NCBI RefSeq assembly: GCF_905147045.1
Contig: NC_065895.1
Span: 5,461,001-5,525,000, forward strand
Reading direction: 5' to 3'
Source of the DNA: Nymphalis io
Lineage: Eukaryota; Arthropoda; Insecta; Lepidoptera; Nymphalidae
Length of the DNA stretch: 64,000 nt
Shown here in pieces: positions 11,322-23,077 of the stretch (position 1 is the first letter of the stretch; every line of letters starts with the position of its first letter). The notes beneath the pieces are model-generated. The model worked only from the letters and a program-made list of their open reading frames with translations. It did no database searches and was not told the origin of the DNA. The translations under genes and the position numbers were made by a program.

Positions 11322-13400
11322 CTCATCCCGTGGGTGTCGTAAGAGGCGACTAAGGGACGGGGAAAAGGAAGGATGGGCAGCAGCGTCCCCCCATAAACAT
11401 CTTACCCTACATGGTAGATGCGCTCAAGAAAAGGCTCCCAGTTACCGGCAAGCCCGCTAGGACCGTCCAAGGTAGCAGTCACGGTATTGGCAGGGCAGGG
11501 GGTGCAAAAAATCACCGGTTCATGGCAGGCTATCATAAAAAACGACTTTACATGGCAACGTATAATGGACGCTCGATAAGGCTGAACTATCACGTTGCCG
11601 AATTGGAAGTAGATTTAAGTCACATAAACTGACCTATACTAGGGTTATCTGAAGTCCGAAGACAGGGGGAGGACACGATAACTCTAGAGTCCGGTAACTC
11701 ACTCTCCTTCCGCGAAGGTGATAACCTCTCCCAGGGTGGTGTCAGCTCTCTAGTCAAAAAGGATCTCATTAGCAGTATTGTAGAAATCAGTAGATCAACA
11801 GTTTTAATACCGGAAATGATCACCACTTGTTTCGAGGTACTCTAGATATCGACTTCAAAACCGTAAGATCGCGAACGATGAAGTCTAATTTCCGACCTAC
11901 CATGCTCCAAGCTGCTCAAGGCTCCGAAAAGTTCCAAATGGAACTTCAAAATCAATTTACCGCGTTGGAAACCGTAAGCAGCATTGATGAGAAAACTGAC
12001 ACGCTGGTCAAAATACTGCAAAACACATCCCGCAAGTGTTTACCGCCACAGAGAAGAAACAACGCACCAAAACATTCTGCTGAGAGACTCGAGCTCATGA
12101 GGAAACGACGAGAACTATCATCATTTTTGTCAGATAAGGCCTTAAACCGAACAATAAAAACGCTAACGTGACGCGCTCTCCGGTGCTCCAATACCCGTGC
12201 CATCAAGGCTGCGATTGAGCAAAATCGGGAATCGAAAGTGTTCGCTCGTAAGTTTGGGAGGCCACGTCAGACAAAACCTTAAACTGAAAATGGTGGTGTC
12301 GTTACCTCTAGGCCTGTCGGTGTCGTGGCTCTATAACAGCTTAAAAACAACAAAGCTCCGGGAGATGACGGAATCACAACAGAGTTGCTTAAGGCAGGCG
12401 GGATTCCCCTCCTAAAGAGCTAGCAAGCCTCTTTAATTCCGTTCTCGAACATAGCAAGACCCAGGAAACGTGGAGTGGGAGTGAAGTGGTACTGTTTTTC
12501 AAGAAAGGTGATAAAACCCTCTTAAAAAACTACAGACCAATCTCCCTCCTGAGTCACGTGTATAAGCTGTTCTCTAGAATCGTCACGAACCGTATCGCCA
12601 GACGACTTGACGAGTTCTAGAGCAAGCCGGCTTTCGATCAGGCTATAGCACCGTGGACCACATCCATACTGTTCGGCAAATGGTGCAGAAGACAGAAGAG
12701 TACAATCACCCGCTGTGGCATTTGTCAACTACGAGGAAGCCTTCGACTCCATCGAAACCTGGGCAGTGCTCGACTCATTTCAGAGATGCATATCGATTGG
12801 AGATATATCGAGGTACTGAGATGTCTGTACAACGCCGCTACAATGACTGTCCACATCCAGGACTGTAAGACGAAGGCGATCCAACTGCGCAGAGGGGTGA
12901 GACAGGAGGATGTAATATCCTCGAAACTGTTCACCAACGCGTTGGAAGACGTTTTCAAGACGCTGGATTGGACTGGGTATGGAGTCAATGTAAACGGCGA
13001 GTACATCTCACACCTTCGATTTACCGATGATATCGTCATCATAGTAGAGTCACTGGAACAACTCACTGAAATGCTGCGTAGCCTAGGCGAGTATTCGCGG
13101 TGTGTCGGTCTCGGTATGAACTTGAACAAGACCAAGGTCATGTTCAATAGGCATGTCGTGCCGGGACCGATATACGTCGAAGGGATACCTCTCGAAGTTG
13201 TTGGTGTATTGACCTACCTAGGACAGATCATACAAGTCGGTAGGAACAACTTCGAGAAGGAAGCCGATCGCTAGTCGCCGAAGGAAGAATTCGCAGCGTA
13301 GGGCGTCTTCCAGCCAGGTGGAAAGCGGAGGACCGGGAGCTTTAACGCACCTTGGGAGAGGCCTATGTACAGCAATGGACAATCATTGGCTGTTGATGAT
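11322..13400 (+). mobile_element. RTE-clade LINE, decayed copy with target duplication
   Basis: This is a second copy of the element at 53,678-56,686. It shares the 5' leader ('tctcatcccgtgggtgtcg'), endonuclease start, RT segments such as the frame 12786-13274 and the 3' end of the ORF ('gagaggcctatgtacagcaatgg'). It ends in a short TGATGAT tail. AAGAAATAAT flanks it at 11312-11321 and 13401-13410, a 10-bp target duplication. Relative to the other copy it lacks about 431 nt of endonuclease (joined near 11790), about 150 nt near 12316, and the RT C-terminal part near 13271, and it has stops and frameshifts. The RT motif here is FTDD in place of FADD. It makes no functional protein. Confidence 0.9.
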
Positions 13401-13410
13401 AAGAAATAAT

Positions 13411-14435
13411 TGAAATATTTATAAATTAATGTCGCCACAAATCCTTAACTTGCTCAACTTTCCGGAAAAGGCAATCGACAAGAGCATTAAAATTTCACAG
13501 AATCGGCCACGTCATAACCGTTGCAAGAGTTCTGGGAACACATTCACATGACGCATCGATTCGTTCTATATACATCCACCCTTGAGACCAATCGACATTC
13601 GAAGATATGTAGGAAACAATATTGATATAAATTATTTAATTCTATCGCTTTACCCGCTACTCATGTCATGTAATGCAGAATTGCCAAATACCAATTTACA
13701 TAGTTCTTTCTTCAAAAGTGAAAGATTTTCATCCCCTATTACAACACTTCCTAAAGGGTCAAATTTTCAAAAGTCCTTCCTTAGTGCTAACATACCGTGT
13801 TAAAGTGTGTTGAATTGTCAGTCAGTCAGTCAGTTAACCTAACATTTTTATCTGGTAAGTAACAACAACTATAATGGAGGTTATCTTTTAAAAAGAGATA
13901 GATGAATAAATAATAGAATGAATAAACTCTTACAACAAACTCTACTTAAAAAGTGAAAAAAGTAATTTTAACTTTAAATGTGTGTTAACAATTTAAATAG
14001 TTTTTATAAAAATAAAAAAAATAATCCATTCTATAAAACAAAGCATCATTTTTATTAAAACATTTGTTATCAAACAAGGTGATTATGTATACTATATACG
14101 AATCAATTACGTTTTATTAGTAACGAAGTAATTACTATCAATTAAATGGAAAGGTAATTTTTGAAAATCAATAAATACAACTCATCGAATACAAATCAAT
14201 ATTTTTATTTAATACAGCACCATGACTTATTTATAATCAAAGTATGAATTAAAACCTGCAGTGCTATTCTGTAAGAACTCACTTCATTACACCCGTGAAA
14301 TGTTGACAACCGACTTATGGTCATATACTATTTTGATTCGTGTATTCTTAAATTAAATAATAATATTATATTTATTATAGCAATCAATGTTATTTTATTT
14401 ATTATTACAGCACCTATCTTATATCCCATGAGTTA
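13411..14435. other. AT-rich non-coding DNA
   Basis: No gene is supported. A patch at 13,440-13,600 is GC-richer and unassigned. A short (CAGT)4-5 tract sits at about 13,817-13,835. Confidence 0.4.
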
Positions 14436-14576
14436 TTTCTTACACCGTTGGTTGCCTGGAGAGATCGCTATGCAATAAGGCCAACAGAGTTGTATGCTAC
14501 TTTTATGTTGGCTGTATCCATGTTTTATATTTTTTTTCCCTTTGTGGTGTACAATAAAGTATAAAAGCAAGTATAA
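14436..14576 (+). repeat. Probable LINE/SINE 3' UTR fragment
   Basis: The segment 'gttggttgcctggagagatcgct ... aaggcc ... tggtgtacaataaagta' ends with an AATAAA signal (in 'caataaagtat'). I recall this tail as widespread in Lepidoptera as the 3' end of non-LTR elements. There is no second copy in the window, so the call rests on recall. Confidence 0.4.
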
Positions 14577-15112
14577 TATCACTTTCTGACACTGATTTTA
14601 TTGCGGCGTTTCGATTTTAACTACCGGTAGGAAAAGTTTATATTTCTTACAGTGCAAATGTCTATTAACTTACAATTAAAAAAATAAGGCAATGTTATTG
14701 GTGTATATTATTTTAGACTTACATTGAATATTATAATCACATTCTATATAATTACGTCATGCACTCATGCTCCTCTATTATGTCGCTCATGTCATGTTTT
14801 ATGAATGGGGTGAAGACTTGTACGTAGTTCAGTTCTGTTTGTAATTCTAATATATACTGGTATATCGCATACATGTAAAGTAAGCTATGTAAGCCGAGGC
14901 TATATTAATGTTCCTGCCCACTCAATGACGTGAGCGGAAAGAAATACGTAAATATCGTCGTTTGTTTTGAATGTAGTATAATGTTCGTCACATTATTCTT
15001 TGTTTATTTATTTTAGGAAGACAGACGAACTTCAGCTGTACAGACACTGGCACTTTAAGTTATAAGTTCAGTACAATACCAATCACGGAATCAAATTCTG
15101 TTACTCACATTA

Positions 15113-15150
15113 TACTTATAATTACACTGGCTCAATCACTCTTTAAAGTA
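15113..15150 (-). repeat. Repeat family B, tiny fragment
   Basis: 'ataattacactggctcaatcactctt' is the reverse complement of the family-B piece 'gtgagtgagccagtgtaatt' with two changes. Confidence 0.4.
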
Positions 15151-15261
15151 CAATACAGCGAGCAAGTTATTGTTATTTCTTAGTAGGGTAATTTAATTAA
15201 ATATTTATTAGCGAAGATATCGAATATTAGACAAGCAACAAGTGATGATTCAACATTTACT

Positions 15262-15455
15262 TTGTACAAACCCGTCTTGGTAGATATAACCCACTCATCT
15301 GATGTTCTACTGCCAAGCAGCAATACTTAGTTTAGTTGTGTTCCAGTTTGAAGAGCGAATGAGCCACTATACATAGTAACTACATGCACAAAGGAAATAA
15401 TATCTTAGTTCAAAAGGTTGGTGATCCATTGGCGATGTAAGGAACGGTATATATT
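15262..15455 (+). repeat. Repeat family B, diverged copy
   Basis: It follows the 8205-8400 part of the reference with many substitutions ('tttgtacaaacccgtcttggtag', 'ctcatctgatgttctactgcc', 'ttagttcaaaaggttggtg'). The 3' tail is missing. Confidence 0.75.
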
Positions 15456-15876
15456 TATCATCACCTACCTACTTAACTATTTTATAATAAATAAACATTG
15501 AATTTTACACGCTTATATTTTTTAACCTATAAACTATTAAATAAACTAGAATTGACAAAAGAAAACATTAATTTTGAAAGTAAACATTAATGTCGATTGA
15601 ATAATAAAAAAACGACTATTACTAACTGACATGAAACGACCATTTACCAATGAAGTGGTAACTGGCCTCATGATTACAAATACTAAACGTTTTCGCCACA
15701 CCGATGGGCTGTCTACTCTGAAATGGAAAGTGATATAATTTGCATGTTGAATAGGTGAAAGCCACTGTCTATCAATTAATCTCTATCCCTTTGTAATTGC
15801 TGCTTATTTAGAACATTTGATAATTTTGTTGCTAACTTCACGGCAATTAAGAACAGATAATACAAACGAGACAACA

Positions 15877-16079
15877 TAGAACACTTGAATCTTAATCAAA
15901 ACCTGCGGTTTCATACCCGGACTACGGAAGTTTCATGTGCTTCAATTGTTTTACAATTAATATCTTATTCAGTGGTATAGAAAAATATTGTGAGGAAAAA
16001 TGCATATCTCGAATGAAAATTGACACGTTTGTTCACCTACCTTTTTCCAGCAGTGGTACATTTACAGGCTGTTATTAGT
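15877..16079 (+). repeat. SINE family A, diverged and shortened
   Basis: The box-B region ('tttcatacccgg'), 'tttcatgtgcttca', 'aatattgtgaggaaa' and the 3' end 'cagcagtggtacatttacaggctgtta' are recognisable. The central part is missing. Confidence 0.7.
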
Positions 16080-16607
16080 ACAATACATTTCTATTTGTGG
16101 CTACAATGGCATCGAAAACAAAAGCAGTATAAATAAATATTGTTTTTACATTTGTTTTCTTACTCAATATCCATTCATCAATCAAAAGTAATTTGTGTCG
16201 TTGTTTCGGAAAAAAATAATATTGAAACATGAAATATTATGTTTTAATAGTCCACAATATTCCATTTTCCCGAGGGAAATTCGATCAAATTCCAATAAGT
16301 CATATCGTTAGGAAGGTATATAAAATGAGCAAATAAACGAATTATGTTGATGGTTGAAATAAGACCTTCGTTGCAACGCTTTTACGTGTGAATTATTCAT
16401 TATTGAGTACCACTCTTTAAATAAATGGCAATTTGTCATAATAGATCATTATAATCATTCATTTGGCATTCAAGGTGCAAATCGATCGATTGAAATTGTT
16501 TTGTCGATATTTCTTTTTACATGTTTACATAATATGTTCGTCACCACCAATAACTATTCTAGTGACATTTGTAACACTTTGGATCTGGCTATTATTTATC
16601 ATTAATT

Positions 16608-16705
16608 TAGTTGCTAGCTGCAAATCCCAAAGACCTAGGTTCAAATCCTGAATCGAGCCAATAAAAAGATATTGGTTATCGCCCGCAACGATTGGCGTAA
16701 AATAA
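16608..16705 (+). repeat. SINE family D, fragment
   Basis: The box B 'ggttcaaatcc' and 'cgagccaataaaaagatattgg' match the family-D copy at 38,389. Only the part from the anticodon-like region to just past the tRNA-like head is present. Confidence 0.6.
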
Positions 16706-17935
16706 TTTTAGTATTTTTTTATAATTAATTAAATTATATATAAGATAATCCTCGGCATAGTCTACTTCTATGAGGATTTTCATTCAAATGATAAATTGTG
16801 TAACAAACATCCAAATACGCACACCGATTATATTTACTATAAATATACTATAAAATATGTTTTCTGACATTTTTATAGTTATTGTTAAAACTAAAATCTT
16901 TATTACTCTAGGGCGGCGTCGCATTGATCTTGTAGAAAGCTGAAGAGCACTTAACTTTGACCCCATACTTCGAACAAGTATTACTTTCATACCTGGTCTG
17001 ATGTCAAGGGTAGGATATCCCGTACTTTGCGCTTATTTCAAGAGAAATTGAGATAAAATCTCTATACAAAAAATACTTACATAAAATCTATATAAACGTT
17101 TATTTTTAATGTACATAAAATTTATACCAGAAGAAGCAGTGTGTTTATAGTATATAATATTATTATGTAATTAAGTGCGCTTCGCAGTTTAATCCACTTT
17201 AAATTTAGACTATTGACTGTCTGAATTTCATGTTCTTGTAAAAAATATAAAACAAAAATATTAACGTAACAAAAGAAATAACCCTGTTATACGATCTACT
17301 TAAATAAAATTCAGTAAAATGTATAAATTTTATTCATTTCTATTTTAATAAAATCAATGAGTTGAATAAGAGAGGTAGCATAAAACAAATTGGCGTAGAA
17401 TAGAACGGGTCCATTTGTGGGAATGGTTTTATTATGAAAATTAGCCAGCGGGGACACGTTGCGACGCCCTTGGTTCTCGCTTCCGATGCTACAGATTAAA
17501 TAGTGCATTTTACTTGCTAGCCTAAAATAGCTTGACATCATTTTTGACAGAGCAATAAAAATTTCATTTTAATAGTAATTGATTGAAATCCATTCATTGT
17601 GCCGTCAAGCAATTATTTCAATCAAGTTATGAGCAAATTAGGTAATTATTTTATAAAGCTTCGTTTGACCTCTACTTTTGGTCAAATTTTCCACTTTAAG
17701 GATTCCCTTTCCAATTTAAGCTTATAAAAATTTAAAACAATGAAGTTTAATATAAAAATGGTCTGTTAACTTTTTTGGCTACTGTCAAAACAGAGTAAAG
17801 GGACCTACGACAAAGAAAATATAAATAAAAATACAATCGTATTAGGTAAAAGTCAATAAATAGTTGTTTTTTGTTCTAATCATCTTATTAACGTTCAACA
17901 CAATACTATATTTTTATATTTATTTGTTAACTCGT
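16706..17935. other. Non-coding, two unassigned GC patches
   Basis: Nothing is identified with confidence. GC-richer patches lie at 16,910-17,030 and 17,445-17,500. The minus-strand frames over them (68 and 76 codons) lack features of a known family. Confidence 0.4.
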
Positions 17936-17939
17936 CAAT

Positions 17940-18028
17940 TGTTCTACCGCCTGTGGTATTTGAAGTGTTCCAGCTTTATAGGGGAGTGAGTTATTGTAAT
18001 TTTACGCACAGAGTATGTCGTCGTAGCA
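17940..18028 (+). repeat. Repeat family B, decayed middle fragment
   Basis: 'ttctaccgcctgtggta', 'gtgttccagctttataggggagtgag' and 'attgtaattttacgcacag' follow the family-B middle. Identity is low. Confidence 0.45.
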
Positions 18029-18767
18029 CTTGTTGTTTGTTTTTCATATTCAAAAGTCAAAACCATTTAATCGTATGAATTAAAAAAAAAATAGTAAAAG
18101 AACAACAAACAAAATACTTCGAATATATATAGTAATTAACATGAGATATTTTCACTAAAATTTTTTATTTTAACGTTACCCACCATAATGAAGGTTACCC
18201 ACATGGATGAATGGATGTGTGACCGACTACGCCAAGTTTCGTATCCGGTTGATTAATCTTGCTGTTCAGTGGTCACATGACATCACACCTCATAATATAT
18301 TAATATGTGTGTTTAAAAAAAAACTAAATTTTTTATACATTAATTATAATTATTAGTTAAAAACTCTGGAGTTTTTGTAAGTCCACTGGGTAGGTATTTG
18401 TATTTCAATCAAGCGATGCATGAGACAGTGTTATCGCATAAACAAAACATTATATCTTAGTGAAGGGGGGGAATTATGGGTAAAAACGTCGTCGTGGTAA
18501 TTTGTTATTTATAGTCTAAGTCACAAGTCAGAAGGAATCTTATGCTGTCTCGCCTCAATCTGGCGCCTTCTTTCACATGACATTATCAAAGAAGAAGGTC
18601 ATCCACGCCGATTACCCGACGAGCATCGTTGACATGACTGTTTACAGTGAAGAAATCTTTACCGATCGTACGTACCGAGATCTGCCTTTGCATTAAACAC
18701 GGTTACAATATTTCATCGTAATCTTTACGTTTACGCTATGATATGTCTTTAGTAAGGCAATGCTACG

Positions 18768-19042
18768 AATAATAATAATAATAATATCCTGGGACATTTT
18801 TCACACACGGCCTTCTGATCCCAAATTAAGCTTGTACAAAGCTTGTGCTATGGAAACCAGACAACTGATATACTACATATACTACTTTTCTTTTATAAAT
18901 ACATACTTATATAGATAATTACACCCAGACTTAAGACAAACAGACATGTTCATGCACACAAATGTCTGTCCTGGGTGGGAATCGAACCCAAAACCTTCGG
19001 CGTGAAAGGTAAGGATCTACCAACCACGCCAACCGGCTCGTC
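18768..19042 (-). repeat. tRNA-derived SINE, family C, with (AAT)n tail
   Basis: This is a full-length reverse-complement counterpart of 5825-6104. It runs from the AAT microsatellite at its left end to 'ccggctcgtc' at 19,033-19,042. Box B appears as 'ggaatcgaacc'. Confidence 0.85.
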
Positions 19043-19044
19043 AA

Positions 19045-21370
19045 ATCGAATTATCAATCGTCACTTCTATTAGAACAGTGCAAGGACTTATAAAATAACA
19101 TTTATTCATACACACATTCAGCTTACAGAAATACAGACAGGTACCTTCCTCCTCCCGCTTGTAATGTAATCTGCTTAAAAGTAACTAATTAATGGTAATG
19201 CTCTGACTTAATTTGGGCTTATATGCTTTCAAACTATGAGATTTTATATTTAATTTCGATTGATATTTTATTAAAAATCTAAGATTATTAAAAGTAGTAA
19301 CTTAGGAGCTAACTCCTATCGATAATATATAAAAATAAGCTTAATATTTTATTTAAAATCAAAATAAATTTCACAAATGGACTAGTTTATTCTTTGCAGC
19401 ATCAATTTAAATAATGTTCGTTCAATCAAGCTTTCACGAGCCATTCGAACGCGTCAAACTATTGATTTAGAGATTAGGAAGTTACAACCGGTACGGAAAG
19501 TTGTGACTGTCGAGAACCAATATCTAAGTATTTAAAAATTATTTTTGTAGTTGACTGTATATAATGTCATATTTATTTTGAATATGAAACAATCAACTCC
19601 TGACAACTGAAAATTTTTTCAAGAAGCATAAAATAAGGCAAGAAAACTGCTTCTCAGATCAGGATATGTTTTTTTTTTCAAATCCGTGGATTACGTTAAA
19701 TAAAGGAATTGGAATTTAATTTCAAATATTATTTTATAATAAATGTGCTATTTTTATAGAATCACATAACATTTTATCAAGAGAAATAGAAAATAGATCC
19801 ACATTTATAATAAGAATTGTTTCAATGCAATCAAAGACAGATCTTCAGTGCATACAAAGATGCACCCAGTGCGCCTGCCCGGTACAACAAGGTCACAACA
19901 TATGGGATGAGATATACTTTAGTAATAGTCGTAGCTGGTTGACGTCACTGTATATGACGCATTAGTGAAAAAAATGGTGTACAAAAGGCTTTTTGTATAA
20001 AGAGTATGAACTGATTTTAGACACTTTATATCTAAAATATATATTGGAAATTTGGAAAACGAATTCAAACAGTTTACTAATGAACTTTCAAATATAGAGT
20101 TTTTTCATGTACGGCTCTCAATAAATAGAAAATATCAGTTTAAAAATATTTAATTTTAAATTAAAAAAGTAATATATATTAAAAAATAAATGTATGTCCC
20201 TTAATTGACGATATTTATGCTTCTATTGTCGAATCAATTACAATTCAATTAAATGATAACCCAACACTAAACTTACACTTGACCTCCTCCTATATATCAA
20301 TTACTTTGCCGTCAAACACACAATCCCACTTCCAGAGTCAATATAAACTAATTTTGGCAGCTTGCCTGACTGCCTATTTCATCCGTATACAAACTCCGAC
20401 CTTAAAGATCAAACGTGCATACTGGTATATGTGTTGCATGCCTACCACAGTTTACGTATTACGCTTTGCTCTTAGTAGGAAATTTAATTTGACGTGCCAT
20501 CTCGACGTTGCTCCACCTGCTTCCACTTATACCACTCAGTGTAGTGAAAATTTTATGAACGTGTCGTGCTAGCTCGGCAGCTTTAGATACTTATCGCTCT
20601 TTCTATCACTAAATATTATCAGTCTCAAAGATCAGCGAGGTATTTTTAAAAATCGAACACGATTTTTTTTATTATTTTTTTTTTGTTACAGATTTATTCG
20701 AATGTAATTAGTTCAACATCCTTTAAAATGTGCAACATTATATACTTTTCAACAAATGTCTTGTGCAAACAGTGATTAAGGCTTTCTTTTATTTCAATAG
20801 GTGACCCACTTTCAATGCGCAACTGCATCGTGCTTGTCGATTTCTATGTCATTGTATTAGAAAGAAATACTTTATTCTTAAAACAGATGAACATAAAATA
20901 TTAAAAAACGAGACTATCTTCAAATTAAAATTATCTATATTCAAACCAATTTTAACGATGGACATAGTGTCGTTTCAACTCAATTTAATAATCCTTTTGT
21001 TATCGAATACATTTTGTGCAACCTGATTTAATTGTAATTGATCAATCGAAATTAACATACTTCTAAAAATAGATAAATATAATTATAAAATATATTCAAT
21101 TGATGATGATTGAAATAAACCAATCAATATAGCTTTTTCACATTTTAATAGATTCAAGTTTCAGATGTAGGTTTTATATTTTATGAGAAAGAGCTTGTTG
21201 TGTTGTAGTTAGAGAGATACATAAGTAACGATAAAAATGTTATCTTTAATAAATACATTATATACGATAACTGTGGGTTAGTTGATTTGTTACACTGTGT
21301 TGAATGAAGGTAGGTAGGAAATAAAAAAAACCACGAAATGTTCTCTAATCTTAATTTTTTTTTTATTTAT
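19045..21370. other. Non-coding DNA
   Basis: No gene is supported. A palindromic CRE-like TGACGTCA followed by TGACGCA lies near 19,940-19,962. A 97-codon frame at 20,279-20,572 begins at a non-ATG codon and has no recognisable domain. Confidence 0.4.
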
Positions 21371-21372
21371 AC

Positions 21373-21515
21373 TCGTAATGTCTATAACATTACGAATATA
21401 AATCAAAAATTTTTTATTGTTATTGAGAAAAAAAAAATTAATTACAAATAATCCAGGGTTGCCTCTAGGGATTATTTGTAAGACCCTTTCATTTTATACT
21501 TATAACAATAAAAAA
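21373..21515. repeat. Foldback (inverted-repeat) sequence
   Basis: Outer arms of 14 bp (21,410-21,423 with 21,502-21,515) and inner arms of 13 bp (TTACAAATAATCC at 21,442-21,454 with its complement at 21,469-21,481) are perfect and nested around a 14-nt loop. A separate 9-bp hairpin (TCGTAATGT, 21,373-21,381 with 21,387-21,395) sits immediately upstream. This may be a small MITE-like foldback or a structured transcript. No target duplication is evident. Confidence 0.5.
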
Positions 21516-21824
21516 CTTTAGGCGTTAACTATATTTTATTTCCAGAAAAAATAAACATGTATAAACAGGTCACCATTACTTTAAATATATATTTGTTTCT
21601 TAAATAATTTGTTGCGGCGCTGTTGAGACGAGACGACTACGGAAAATAATTGACAACGTTTTGTATTAATTATAACATTATAGCTTAAAGAACTCTACCA
21701 GAATACTTTGTAAACGCGAAAGAAAAATTAAATATATAATACTACCGGTCGTTGTAGATAGAAAACGCACTAAAATCCAGGTGAGGGAGGCGCGGGTGAA
21801 ATTTAAAATTTTGCAAGCTTTAAG

Positions 21825-21872
21825 CATACACTTAAGAACCACGTGCTCTTATCACTGGGTCATCTTGGCTCA
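21825..21872 (-). repeat. SINE family A, 5'-end fragment
   Basis: 'aagaaccacgtgctcttatcactgggtcatcttggctc' is the reverse complement of the family-A 5' end (gagatggcccagtggt and onward). Confidence 0.45.
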
Positions 21873-21950
21873 TAAAGCCCTACCATATATCAGATAAAAT
21901 TGTTTGTCTACTAATGGACCTCACATTATGTTTACCTTAAGATTATGTAA

Positions 21951-22097
21951 TTTGCATTCTACTGTGACCTAACATTAACAAAACGTGTGAGTGGCGTAGC
22001 CTCCCAAGAGGGTATGCCGGACTCGGCAGCCAATATTGTATTCCCAGACATCAGTTACCATTTAGAAACAGGTGTTGGAGATGAGCAAATATACTGA
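21951..22097 (+). other. Coding-like 48-codon patch, unassigned
   Basis: One frame stays open for 48 codons to TGA at 22,095-22,097 and contains VSGVASQEGMPDSAANIVFP. Base composition and codon use are unlike the flanks. It has no ATG near its start and no obvious acceptor, so it may be a terminal exon piece, a retroposed fragment or a repeat. I do not recognise the peptide. Confidence 0.25.
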
Positions 22098-22551
22098 AAT
22101 AAGCATATATTTGTTAATGGTTAATCCAAACAATTGTTTGGAGAAATCAAAGTGTAAAAAACTGGCCACAGATAGTATCGCAATAATTTTTACATCAAAT
22201 TAATTGCAATTGCAAACCCTTGTTTATTTGTTTACGTAAACGCGCCATTACAAGAGTCAGTTACGTTACCCATTTGATTTATACCCCAATATTTCATTCG
22301 TAAAAAGAACAAATTCTTACAATGCTTTGTCCGGAGAAAATATTTCATTTGTCTTCCAAGTTGACGGAATAACCAGGAAAAAGATATAAAAACGTGGTTT
22401 TCTTTGTACTAATGGAAATTTTTATTCGCGTCTAGTACGTAGAAATACATTTTCTACGTGATTACACAAAGGAAACAAACAATTGAAGTTCTGAAATGTA
22501 ACAAAGATACTTAGTAAATTGGGCAATTTCATTATTTTATTTACAGGTGAA

Positions 22552-22658
22552 CAGCCTGTGAATATCCCACTGCTGGGCTAAGGCCTCCTCTCCCTTTTTG
22601 TAGAAAAGGTTTGGAGCTTATTCCACCACGCTGCTCCAATGCGGGCCATCTCGGCCAA
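22552..22658 (-). repeat. SINE family A with large internal deletion
   Basis: The 3' third ('acagcctgtgaatatcccactgctgggc' to 'ctgctccaatgcggg') is joined directly to the 5' terminal 'gccatctcgg'. About two thirds of the element is missing, apparently joined at a shared GGGC. Confidence 0.7.
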
Positions 22659-22843
22659 AATATTTTTATTTGTGTTTATTTTTTATCAACCTTTTTTATA
22701 AATTTACATATTTTGGACATATAAATTATAATAATAATATACAATAAAATATAATCGATGACTTGTTTAGTATATAATATACTCATTTTTGGGACATGTC
22801 AAGGTAAAAATGTAACTGTTTCATAAATTATACATAAATATAC

Positions 22844-22946
22844 TGTAGTGTAGTATATAAGCAGCTGACACATGGTATTGGGAGCAGTAATAAATTTATC
22901 TTCAAACCTTAAACATCTACTTTATTTACCTAGTCCCGTCCTTACA
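22844..22946 (+). repeat. Left LTR, 103 bp
   Basis: It holds a TATA box TATATAAG at 22,854-22,861, an initiator-like AGCAGT about 30 nt downstream, and an AATAAA signal at 22,889-22,894. This is a complete minimal Pol II promoter and polyadenylation unit in very little space. Ends are TGTAGT and TTACA. Confidence 0.95.
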
Positions 22947-22959
22947 TGGCGACCCTGCC
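22947..22959 (+). promoter_or_regulatory. tRNA primer-binding site
   Basis: TGGCGACCCTGCC directly abuts the LTR. TGGCGACC resembles the tRNA-Arg type sites of 412/mdg1-like elements (family knowledge). The exact tRNA would need comparison with the host tRNA set. Confidence 0.7.
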
Positions 22960-23077
22960 ATTTAAGGTTCGGTTTCGGGTTCTAACGAAGTGCAGTATAA
23001 CAATATAATGTCGCTCTGTGTAATATTGGACATTCGTGTATTTAATTGTTCGAACGTTAGTAGAGTCATAATACAAA

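Noticed and set aside
20279..20572. 97-codon plus-strand frame
   Set aside because: It has no ATG at its start, no domain and low-information composition; probably accidental.
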